Assembly: GCA_032690845.1 (NCBI GenBank)
Contig: CM064417.1
Location: 28,086,536 to 28,150,535 of the forward strand
DNA: 64,000 bases
Reading direction: 5' to 3'
Source of the DNA: Eleusine coracana subsp. coracana
Lineage: Eukaryota; Streptophyta; Magnoliopsida; Poales; Poaceae
Part shown: positions 12,537 to 22,325 of the stretch, piece after piece
How positions within the stretch are numbered: the first letter of the stretch is position 1
Layout: every line of letters starts with the position of its first letter
Notes under the pieces: generated by a model
Database searches by the model: none
What the model was told of the DNA's origin: nothing
Seen by the model: only the letters and a program-made list of their open reading frames with translations
Made by a program: the position numbers and the translations under genes

Positions 12537-13599
12537 CACTACAGGAAAATCAATCTTTATCGTCCGTCTGAAACTTTACCGTATGTTTTGTTTCGGGTAC
12601 ATAACAAAGATGGGTGTTTACCGTGTGCTAAATTAAAACACACGGCAAAATCTTTGTCGTGTGTAAAAAAAAATTGACACACGACAAAGATGGCTGTTTA
12701 TCGTATGTTTTTCTTGGCACACGACATACATGTTATTTGTCATGTGTTTTTTTTTTGACATGATAAAGATGAATTTAATTATATTTAATTTAAATTAAAA
12801 AAAATTAAACTACAAAGTTGTATAACTTTTAAATACCTATAACTTTTATTTTAATCATTTTTTCATTACTCAATTCAATCTATAACATTGTTTATAAAAT
12901 CTAATAGTCTCATATAATTTCACGAAACATTTGGTGAGATATATAAGATTCGTGAACAATATTCTATCACTTTGTCGAATGAACAAATCACCAAAACAAA
13001 AGTTGTAGATCTTCATAAGTTATACAACTTTGTAGTTTAATACTTTTTTATTTAAATTAATTTTGTCAATAAAAAACACATTTGAATTATAAAAAAAATG
13101 TTTACCGAGTGCAAAATAATGTATACGACAAAGTAAATGTTTACTGAGTACATTATATTTTACACTCGGCAAACACGCTCTTTACCGAGTGCTCATAGAA
13201 GGCACTTGGCAAAGAGGTAAACTATAAAAAAAAGTAAACATGGGTTATAGTCACAACTAAGTGTGATACAATGGTAGGGAAAACTACACGTGAAGGTGTG
13301 GTTACGAGCTCTTTACAGGTGGACAAGGGTTCTTGGACACCAAAAAAACAACTTATTTTATAAGATTTTATATGATTTATATTTTATCAGTTTTACCATG
13401 TATATTTTTAACACACGGCAAAGCCTTTACCATATGCCCGATAGAAGGCACACAATAAAACCGGTTTTGCCGACGAATATTTTACCATGCGCGCTTTGCC
13501 GTGTAACCTATAGCAAAAACATTATCGTGGGTATTTAGGCTTTTGCCGTGTGTCCACATGTGCAGTGGACACACGACAAACTTGACGTTTCCTGTAGTG
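12537..13599. mobile_element. Mini-CACTA element nested in the larger one
   Basis: A 1,063-bp element starting CACTACAGGAAAATC and ending (inward) CACTACAGGAAACGTC. It is flanked by AAT on both sides (12534-12536 and 13600-13602), the expected 3-bp TSD. Subterminal arrays of CACACGGCAAA/TTTGCCGTGTG-type repeats lie at 12590-12730 and 13405-13575. The AT-rich interior has no coding capacity. Confidence 0.85.
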
Positions 13600-15019
13600 A
13601 ATACAAAAATTGTGTTATCAATTAATACCAGATTTACATATCAACAATTACATTATCCATGCTCAAGATACAACTAATATCAATAAGAATCCATCCATCT
13701 ACTAACCAATAGAGTCTTACATCTACTAACCAATAGAGTCTTACATATCACAACAAAGTAACATAATAAAGAGAACTAGAACTTGCTGAGGTGGAATACA
13801 GCCTCCTCAGCCCTTCCTCTATAGATTCCATAATAGCCTCCATTTGTGCCTAACATTGTTAAGTCACTGGTGTGAAAATGTTTAAAAGTTACTGGTGCAA
13901 CATAATGTTAAAATGCTTATAACTTAATGTTAAAACAGAAATTGTATGATGACTCATGTAGATAAATATGACAATATGTGCATTCATAATTTTCAATATA
14001 TCTACAAAACTAGAAACATGTGCGTTTACACAAGGAGAGATACATCTGACTAACAATACTTACGCAAATATTACCTGAATAAGAATGATGATGTACTGCA
14101 ACAAAAGGATGCTTGGCCATAAGTGTGCACCTCAAGTAGTGAAAGGCTTTTTGGCATTTGTGGCTTTCGCCAGCCTATAAATGAAGCCATCAGCCATAAT
14201 CATATTACATTCTGATATAATTAAGAGTACCTAACAACACTTAAGCCCATTAATTCAGTTTATTTGTTTTTGGTGGCATGTACAAAAATTGTAGTGTTTG
14301 TAGTAACAAAAAACATCTAATGATAATGGTTTATATGTAAAAAAACTGACTACTTGACTGGATGTAATCTCTGCACAACGCAAAGTCGATCATATGCATA
14401 TTAATAACAGGTCATGGGCTCTCATCCGTTCAAAACTTACTTCCAAGTGACCTTGCAAACCAAGAGACCAATAACAAATGCTGCCACTACAAAATTGAAT
14501 GTGCAAAGCAGTTTTAATTCTCAATGTATTCTTTTACCCAATAGTAAAAAACTGTTGTATATCAATAAACAAGAAGCACAACTAAATCTATATGGATAAA
14601 CACTAAATTTTATGAGATGATATGTAGAATTATAAACCAGATTTCAGGTCAGCATTTCCTACTGCAGTTCAGGTATCTTCAGTTCAGTGATACAAAAGCA
14701 TTATAGGATAAATCAAGTTTTGTTGCAATATAACTAGTAAAGTGGATAGATACGACTCCAGACACAACTAAATAAAGTGTTGTTACAATATAACTAGTAA
14801 AATGGATAGATACAGATACATCTCCAAAATCAGGTTTTGTTGATTGAGCGTTCCTGGTCCACTAAAATTCATTGAGCGGCTGGCCATGTCGTCTTCGTTT
14901 GGATAATGCGAAAGACTCACTCATGAAACACGCCTCTTTACCAATGTGAATCGTACCATTCTCACGCAGATTTTGAGAACCGCACGTTGCTCCATTTCAC
15001 TAACTTGTGGCTCGTTTAC
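13600..15019. other. CACTA interior; probable intron side of the captured exon, no gene seen
   Basis: AT-rich sequence just downstream (minus sense) of the exon at 15020-15151. It contains a short duplicated block (AATATAACTAGTAAA[GA]TGGATAGATAC near 14727 and 14785) and a duplicated ATCTACTAACCAATAGAGTC near 13700. No exon with splice support was found. Confidence 0.35.
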
Positions 15020-15151
15020 CTGCAGCGTGAAGTCGGCCGGGTCGAGCCCGCAGACGTCGGGCGGGCTGCCGCTGATGAATGACACCAGCATGGTGTACCT
15101 CGGTACCGAACAGCTCAGGGCCGCCACCGCCGGCACGCGCCCGCCGTCCAT
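15020..15151 (-). pseudogene. First exon of the unrecognised gene, carried inside the CACTA-like element
   Basis: Forty-four codons from an ATG at 15151: starts MDGGRVPAVAALSCSV, then YTMLVSFISGSPPDV, and ends GLDPADFTLQ. It ends in CTGCAG with a strong GTAAAC donor. GC content is much higher than in the surrounding TE DNA, as usual for grass first exons. It fits in frame to the exon at 12107 (PADFTLQ then GNQELTK). The family is not recognised. The exon lies between the two CACTA ends, while its partner exons lie outside the left end. Confidence 0.45.
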
Positions 15152-15603
15152 CACGCCTCGTCCGCTTCACGGCCCTCGCCGCCGTAGCGCTCGCGCTACG
15201 GCGCTAGTGCTCAATGAAACGACCTGGTTGAAGGAGATGGGGTGACAGCGCTGGATTCGTGCCGAAGCGGCGCTCCAGCAGCCGGATCCACGGTGTCGCG
15301 CCTCATAGCAGCATGTCCGCGGACGGATCCGCCGCCCTGCTCATCAAATCAGGTCGCCTATGCCGGAACCGCCCCCAGCATGCTCCCTCCGATTTGGACG
15401 CCGGCGCGCAGAGCATTGTCCCTTTGGAGAGGTAGGTGTCGTGGAGGCTGATGGAAGGGACGAGGCGGCGAGCGCAAGAGGATGAGAAAGAGGAGTTGTG
15501 GAAGCTGATGGAAGGGGGTGAGCGTGAGAGTGAGGGACGACTTGTGCGGTTGCTAGGGAAGGAGAAAGAGGAGATGGTTTAGCCCGGGCTAGGGTTTGCA
15601 TTT

Positions 15604-15611
15604 CTTATATA
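15604..15611 (-). promoter_or_regulatory. TATA box and TGGGCC element of the captured gene
   Basis: On the minus strand ATGGGCCTCTATATAAG is followed by AAACCCTAGC. A TGGGCC (site II-like) motif next to TATATAAG, with an AAACCCTA telo-box-like motif in the leader, is a common layout for plant housekeeping promoters. It lies about 450 bp upstream of the exon start at 15151, so the CACTA-like element appears to have picked up promoter and first exon together. Confidence 0.5.
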
Positions 15612-16658
15612 GAGGCCCATAAGATCTTTGGAGGACATCAACCGTTGATATGCAAATCCAACGGTCAGACAATGATGGGCCAGTCAATTCGAGGATTGGG
15701 CTGAATTATCTCTGTTGGACCCATTAACATCTATTATTCTATTTTAACTCACTAAATCATACTTACAAAGAAAAATACAAATAAATTGTCTCATGTATAC
15801 TCGTAAGATTTTTACAACTTCAATAGCCTATACACATATTGTATGGCAGGACTTTCATGAAAAGTAAAACTAGTTTACTATTTTCAACGTTTAAATGATT
15901 TTCTACAAGTTTATCAAAAGTAATTCCAAATTGAACTATAACTACCTCAAATAAGATATGAAAAATTTTAGACTATTTATATTCAGACATGTAAGTTTCA
16001 TAATAGCCCATGTTCCAATGGGAGATGAAAAAATCAATTATTTGTACAGATAATACAAACTTCAATCTCCAAATTATCTCCAAATAATTGTAATAACTAA
16101 AAATTTGTTCTAAACATTCTATAAATCACGGTGACAACATATTTAAGTCTCATAAACTTGTCATAAAAATTCCAGATGGTTTTGATATATTGAGAATATA
16201 AGTTGTTCACAAAATCATACCTCTCTCCTAAAGTTTCATATACCTTAGCACAAACATTAAAATTTGCACACTTTAAAACATATTTGAATTCATATGAACC
16301 TATAATTTGGATACAACTTTTTCCTCACCATAACATTAGCAAATATGAATTATATTTTCAATTAGTATGAAAAAACTAATTTTCTACTTCTACTTTTTGG
16401 AAGAAATAGAGACATATAGAAAATATTTGAAAAATTTGAGTGAACTTACAATCATATGTTGTTACGTGAAAGATCTTGATTTTAGAAAAAAATAGAAAAA
16501 AGAATCATCAAATTTGGAGTTAATATGACAGTAAAATACCATTTACAAATTTAAAATCCTGATTAAAAAGAGAAAACTGAAGTATTCACGTGTTCTTCAT
16601 TTGGAACATTGATACAAATGCATGCAGAATAAATAAGTTACATTCTCAAATATAGAAC
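15612..16658. other. AT-rich CACTA interior, no gene seen
   Basis: Long A/T-rich stretch after a second TGGGCC-rich patch (15680-15725). No open frame of note, splice signal or repeat unit. Confidence 0.35.
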
Positions 16659-17053
16659 CAGGGTTTAAAAAACCGTTTGAACTTAGAAAATCGGATCACA
16701 CCGGTTTTACGGTTTTTATAAAAATCAGAAAAACCGCTCAAACATCAAAAACCAAATTTGGACGAAATTTTAGAGCTAACCGGTCGGTTTCTTCGGTTTA
16801 CCGATCGGTTTCTCTAGTTTATCGCTCGGTTTTCTCGGTTTATCGCTCGGTTTATTGAGAAAATTTCTTTTTTTGAAAAACTACTCGGTTTTTCTGGTTT
16901 ATCGCTCGGTTTTATCGGTTTCCGAAATTACAAATTTTTTCAAATTTTAAAAAATAATTGGACCAAAAACCGGTCGTCCGTTAAAACTGGACCGGACCAG
17001 TTGGATCGAAAACCATGAAAACCAACCGGTTTTTGTCGGTTTTTCAATCCATG
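16659..17053. mobile_element. hAT-type MITE rich in CGGTTT
   Basis: A 395-bp element starting CAGGGTTTAAAAAACCG; the right end read inward is CATGGATTGAAAAACCG (14 of 17 match). Flanks are TATAGAAC and TATAAAAC, an 8-bp TSD with one difference, as expected for hAT. The interior is built from short CGGTTT[AT]TCG[CG]TCGGTTT repeats. There is no transposase coding. Confidence 0.75.
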
Positions 17054-17922
17054 TATAAAACTTGTTGTCGTGTTGCTTGGTGGTAAACGCAACTTTGTCT
17101 AGCCGCAAGGTCTTTAGGTTCGATCCTTCCTACTACCTAATTTTGTGGACATCTATTTAGAAGTTTGAAACCGCTGCTGGGCTGGGTGGGCGAAGTGTCC
17201 TTCGGCCTAGGTGGCTCGGACAGTAAAAAATTATTGAACGCAGGTGACCTTGGCCCAATGTGGCCTGAATGAGAAAGAGCAGTCCGGTGCAGAGTTGGGC
17301 TGATGTTCGTTTTTTTCTTTAGTTTTCGTAACTGGATGGATTTTTTTGAGAGGGATCGTAACCGGACGGAGGTGGAGCTCGGCCAGGTCGATATGGGCTG
17401 AACAAATTGCGGTCATTCTTGATATGTAGGTGGTAGTGGGATGGGCTAATATGTAGTTGGCATTTTTTTTACTTTTTTCTTTCTCAACGCTTTCAATATT
17501 TTATTATGTTTAAATGTTCTACCATAAATATATATTGCCTATACAATCCATGCAAGTTGTTTTATATACCCTTTAATAGTTTTTGAAAAACACTTTTAAT
17601 ATATTAGCCAAAGTTTTATTATGTTCAACACTTTCAATATAACGAACAATTTAATAATTATATACTCTTTAGTAGTTTAGAGAATAATTCTATTGTATAA
17701 CGACTATAATTAAACTGTGACGTTTCTTGTTTGCTTCTCGTGACAAATAATCATTCATGATAGAATGACATTAGTTTAATTTACGACGATTTCTAACTAG
17801 CTTTTACGACACACATGAAATCCTCGTTAACCTGGATGGATCATCGTAAAATTGATTGCTTTGTGACATTTTAACTAAATGTCACTCAATAATCGTCATA
17901 GAAGGTCATTTTTCTTGTAGTG
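17054..17922. other. Right subterminal part of the CACTA-like element
   Basis: Contains GGGCTGGGTGGGCG, TTGGCCCAATGTGG and related motifs that echo the left subterminal region (12365-12475), then AT-rich sequence up to the CACTA end. No gene. Confidence 0.45.
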
Positions 17923-18060
17923 ATGGTCAGCTACGCCGGCGGCGGCTCGATGAGAGAATCGCGCAAAGCAGCGACTTACCGAGGCAGCGGCGGTGGCATG
18001 AGGTTTTCCTGGACAGGAGAGATAGACTAGGGTTTAGCTTATACAGATGGGACTAGGGAG
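17923..18060 (-). other. Possible 5' exon next to the CACTA right end
   Basis: On the minus strand, AAACCCTAG is followed by an ATG at 17999 (MPPPLPR) and then CTCG with a GTAAGT donor at 17979. It looks like a leader with a short first coding exon, but nothing shows which gene it belongs to. It could be the host-side start of the gene whose exons lie at 11.9-12.1 kb, with the element sitting in the intron. Confidence 0.3.
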
Positions 18061-18830
18061 TTGGTTCTATGGATGGACTCATCCTACGGTGTTCCATCTC
18101 CTAGGAAACATCCGTGGTTACGATTTTACTGGGTAACGGGATGACAAGTGAAATCCCCACGATGGTGAGAGAAAAAGAGAGTTTAGGATTTAAATTTAAC
18201 TATGTTTCTACTCTAAATGAATTTTCTATCAAATTTCAAACTCAAATTTGCACACAAATGCAACAAATAACATGATGCAAGTTTATACTTACATAAATTT
18301 TAATTAGTAAAAACTAGAATTGTATTAATAATGGAAGTAGTTTTATTTTGCAAAATTTTAGGGTGTTACAGAATCTGAGTCAGGTTTATTGTCAAGAAAA
18401 GAAGAGTTCTGTTAAACATCTATTCCAAAAATTTAACTTAATAACTTGTTAATTTTAAGCACATCTGTCCAGTGTCAGATCAAAATGGCATGTTCTATCA
18501 AGTAAATAGTATCCTCAGGATCAACAAAAACAAAGCATTTTTTGGTTTGCTGTTGAAGAGATTACATTCTTGCATCAATTTATACGTGGCAAATACATAC
18601 ATAGGGCTCATGCCTTACTATTGCTTAGTGCGTGGAAAAGGTGCATGGGTTTAAAGAGTCATGAATTCCTGCATAACAAAACAAGGTTGACAATCAGAGA
18701 AGATCATAATTTCATTTTTGTTAATTTCCTAAAGAAACGAAAAAGTCAAGCCATGAGAGAGCTAATGTTAACAAGAAAGAGCTTTGGTTGCATAGCGTGA
18801 TGTCAGCTTTGTGTTATCGCAAATGTTTTC
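18061..18830. other. Intergenic DNA, no gene seen
   Basis: Moderately AT-rich. Frames near 18472-18800 have no recognised domain or splice setting. Confidence 0.4.
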
Positions 18831-20258
18831 TGTTAAGGATATAGTAGTAGGACTCTAATTGTAGAGTCCTTATCTTAGCCTAGGATTGAATCATGTCTCC
18901 CACTATATATATATAACCCATTGAGTTTATTATCAATATTAATACAATACATATTATTACTAATATGGAATCAGAACCAGGTAGAGCGTTAGGGCTAGTA
19001 ATCCCAACCACGATCCCGTTGTGATTTTTTTTTCTGCCGCGTCGCAAGCCGCCGTGGCATATTCGTCATCATCTTCATCAACTACAGTTGTCAGCTGCAA
19101 ATCCGAGGTCGTCCTCGCGATCTCCTCCTCAGGCTGCGGTTGCGGCCTCCTCCAGGCTGCTGTTGTAGCCGCCCTCATCAAGACTGCCATCACAGCCCAT
19201 CAGTTCGTCGCGCGGATCTTGGATTCGTGTCCAGATCATGTGCCCATCATGTCCGTCTGGAAGCCATCGAGATCTTCCTGATGTGGCCTCGTTCACGCCC
19301 CTTGTCTTCAATTCGTTTGCAGCTTGTTGCCGCCAATCGCTGAGGCATCGTCCCGTCGTGGCCGTCCGTCCTTGTTGTTTCTTGCAGACTTGCAGTTCAT
19401 CTTCATCATCGCGAGATGGGTGCTCAGATGGATTAGTCATCAAACTTCGGACGTTGGGTCCCTGTTCCTGTTCGTGCTTCCCAGGCAGGCCATTCGTTTG
19501 CATCCATTGATCCATATCATCCATGTTTAGTTGGGGCCGTGCACATGATCTTTAGGCCTGCATGTGGTCTGTTTGTGGGCTGTGGCCTCAACGTGAAGCT
19601 GGTTCGCTGCTACAAGCTTTCAAATCCAATTCATGATTAAGTCCAATCTCCTTTGTCTTCCGCTGTGTCCACATCCAAATATATTTTCTTTGCGTTGTCT
19701 ATGTCGTGAGAATTCTCTTCGTCGATCAGCAAAATTTTTTTATTAGCTAAGTTACATCGATTTAGCTAACATCATATCATCATAGTACACTACTTGCCAT
19801 TGTGGTAGTGCATCATATCATCATATTACACTACTTGCCATTGTGGTAGTGCATCATATCATCATATTCCACTATTTGTCATTTGTGATAGTGCATCATA
19901 TCATTATATTCCACTACTTGCTATTTACAGTAATGTTTTATATTATATTTTTTCGTTACATGTCATTTGCTGTAGTGATATTATCTTTTTGGCTTGACCC
20001 GACGATCAAGATTTCACTGTTTGATGCCTTCAAGAGTTAGATTTTGGATGTTTTTGTTTTATGTAATAAGTCTTAGTATTCATCTCCTTCAAATGCAACA
20101 CTATTGCATATGCCTTGCATTTGAGGGGGGGAGGGGGGGATTAAGGATATAATATAGTAGTAGATTAGGACTCTAATTGTAGAGTTCTTATCCTAGCCTA
20201 GGACTGAGTCTTGTCTCCCACTATATATGTAACCCATTGGATTTATTATTAATATCAA
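18831..20258 (+). mobile_element. Small non-autonomous (TRIM-like) LTR retroelement, 3' end cut
   Basis: Direct repeats of about 120 bp start TGTTAAGGATATAG (18831) and GATTAAGGATATAA (20139), both containing GGACTCTAATTGTAGAG and TGTCTCCCACTATATAT. Just inside the left repeat, ATGGAATCAGAACC resembles a tRNA-Met primer site (consensus TGGTATCAGAGC). Just before the right repeat is a purine tract, GAGGGGGGGAGGGGGGGA, a clear polypurine tract. The 1.2-kb interior lacks gag or pol. The right LTR breaks off at 20258, where a Helitron end begins. Confidence 0.65.
19771..19975. repeat. 41-bp tandem repeat, about four and a half units
   Basis: Units beginning ATCATATCATCATA and containing CACTACTTGCCATTGTGG start at 19771, 19812, 19853 and 19894, then decay. 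They lie within the interior of the small LTR element. Confidence 0.75.
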
Positions 20259-20485
20259 CTAGTTTTTTACACGTGCGACACGCACGTTACCATTTTTCTA
20301 CAAGACTATCTTGGTGAAGAGAATTTTGAATACATAATTAGGTGAAACTTTTTTATCTGATGTTAAGAGACAGGTGAATAGGGAGAGATTTTCGCTACAC
20401 ACTCGAATATCTAGGAGATGCCAATACAAAGTCAACTTTGCGAGTAAAAAAGAGATTGACGCGTATGAGTTAATATTTTAAGACA
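20259..20485 (-). mobile_element. Helitron 3' end, copy 2, inserted in the TRIM-like LTR
   Basis: Plus strand CTAGTTTTTTACACGTGCG is, on the minus strand, a GTGCG-TGT-CGCAC hairpin followed by a short A run and a perfect terminal CTAG; the next base beyond is T. The following 220 bp match the block at 5998-6245. The element runs rightwards, but its 5' end and the missing rest of the LTR could not be located. Confidence 0.6.
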
Positions 20486-21422
20486 ATCTTCATTTTCGTT
20501 GATTATCTTTGTGCTGGGGTCTTGTGGGCTTCATCTCCAGGCCATTCCAACTTGCTTGGCACTAAAAGATTTATTTTTATTGTTTTATATTGTCTCAACT
20601 ATTGATTTTTAATGTAATCAGTTCAGATCATTTGTAAATTATTTTTTTTGTATTCTCATTTATAATTATGCCAACTCTAATAACCTTCTCAGGATCATTA
20701 AAATATCTTTTTGATAATAATAATAAATAAATAAAAGTATAAACCCAACTTCTTCCACTTGACGTATATGTAGATTAGGACACACTTGAAAAGATTAATA
20801 AGAGCCTTGAATAAAATGATTTTACAATCTAAAAGTGAAAAATGAGTATACATGTAATTCAAACAATCATAAGAGAATAAATATTTTGGTAATAAAACAT
20901 AGAAAGCAAGATTTAATATTCATATGTTTCATTTCTATTTCTGAGTCTCAATACAACTATGCTTCCTATATTGCTCAATGATTATTACTTCTCTCCCTAC
21001 TTTACAGAAATAAAATTGTTTGTTTCAAGTCGGTACAGTCATAGCCTTCCAAAAGAATACAATTTCAACAACAGAATATCATGTCTTCATCCAAGAACTA
21101 TCTGATGAAAGAATTGAATTAATGGGTACTCATTGGCAGTTGCTATAATCCAGAGTTATTTTCCACGACACTCAGGTACAAGTCATGTAAAGCAACATTA
21201 CGAGAAGTGAATAATGAACCATTTGATTGCATATGCCTAAGATCTCATGGTCCCAAAGTGCGAGTTATGGCAGTCATTAGAGACTAGAAACTACCATTAC
21301 AGGATCATCAGTTATCTGCCCATCTACTATAATGACCACAACACACACACCTGAAATGCAATTGATCACGCTAAAATACAGTTGATTATCCCAATCGTAG
21401 CTAACATAACAATTGTCAGTTT

Positions 21423-21514
21423 CATTATTGTCCATGGCTGGCACATCATTCTAGTCACAATGAATCATCATTATTGTTCATGGCTGGCACATCATTCCAG
21501 GATGAATCAGTGTG
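21423..21514. repeat. 46-bp tandem duplication
   Basis: CATTATTGTCCATGGCTGGC at 21423 recurs with one change at 21469, each followed by ACATCATTC. Confidence 0.7.
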
Positions 21515-22164
21515 CTAGAAAATAAATAAACATATTCCCTGCTGATACATCTCACCCCATTTGACCAATTCCAAATGACACCGGTTTCTTAATCTGACGC
21601 CTTAGGGGCCTACTTTATTCCTCAAAAAATTGTCAAAACTTTGCATCAGCAACAATAACCTGCAAGTTATGCTTTAATCAATGGAAAAAAGCAAGACAAC
21701 AATGTGAAACTGAATTGGACACGAAAAAACAAAGTCACTAGGGGATAAAGTGGATGCAAATGAATTGGATAGTGCAAAAAATGAAAAAAAACAACAACAA
21801 GGGAGACCATCAGCTATAGCAAAACCATACTGCAATAATTTTGTCTGATCCTCTCTATGATTTGTGTTATGGTGTCATCATACTAATTTACTTAATACAC
21901 ATGCCATGGAGATGCAAATAGAAAAACATAAATTAGAGCACCCGCTAGGAAGCTATGATCCTCAAATCTATCAATATAAGTAAAAAGCAGAAGAATATCG
22001 TCGAGATAAGACAAGAGAAAAGGATATACTTTTCATTTACTATTACTTCCTGTAATTGATGTCATCTGGACATAGCTTCACAGCTGCTTTTTAGTTCACT
22101 TTGCCAGTCAGGAATGACACAAAGGAACTTTATATATGTTATAATTGCAGGAGCATTTATATGC

Positions 22165-22325
22165 ACATGATACTAATGCATTGTTTGCCTTGATTAACCT
22201 ATTAAAATTATCACATACACAGGATACTAACTAATTGGTGTCCTTGATTAACCTATCAAAATTAACATATACACATGATACTAATTCATTGTTGGCCACA
22301 CGCCTTGATTAATTAACATATATAT
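22165..22325. repeat. 54-bp tandem repeat, about three units
   Basis: Units starting ACA[TG]GATACTAA at 22165, 22219 and 22273, each containing CCTTGATTAA. The third unit carries a small insertion. Confidence 0.7.

Larger units (their letters stand above)
12126..17922. mobile_element. CACTA-like transposon (5.8 kb) with captured gene sequence and nested elements
   Basis: The left end is CACTATAAGAAATATGA and the right end, read inward, CACTACAAGAAAAATGA; the inverted repeats continue imperfectly for about 29 bp (both then have TTCTAT[AG]ACG). Subterminal regions on both sides contain TTGGCCCA/TGGGCC motifs. No transposase reading frame is visible. Inside are a mini-CACTA, a promoter and first exon of an unrecognised gene, and a hAT MITE. 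The flanking triplets (TAG left, ATG right) do not match, so either the TSD has decayed or the two ends come from different copies. Confidence 0.6.

Noticed and set aside
15344..15601. An 85-codon minus frame just downstream of the TATA box
   Set aside because: It starts within a few bases of the expected transcription start and is low-complexity Ser/Pro/Ala; more likely leader sequence.
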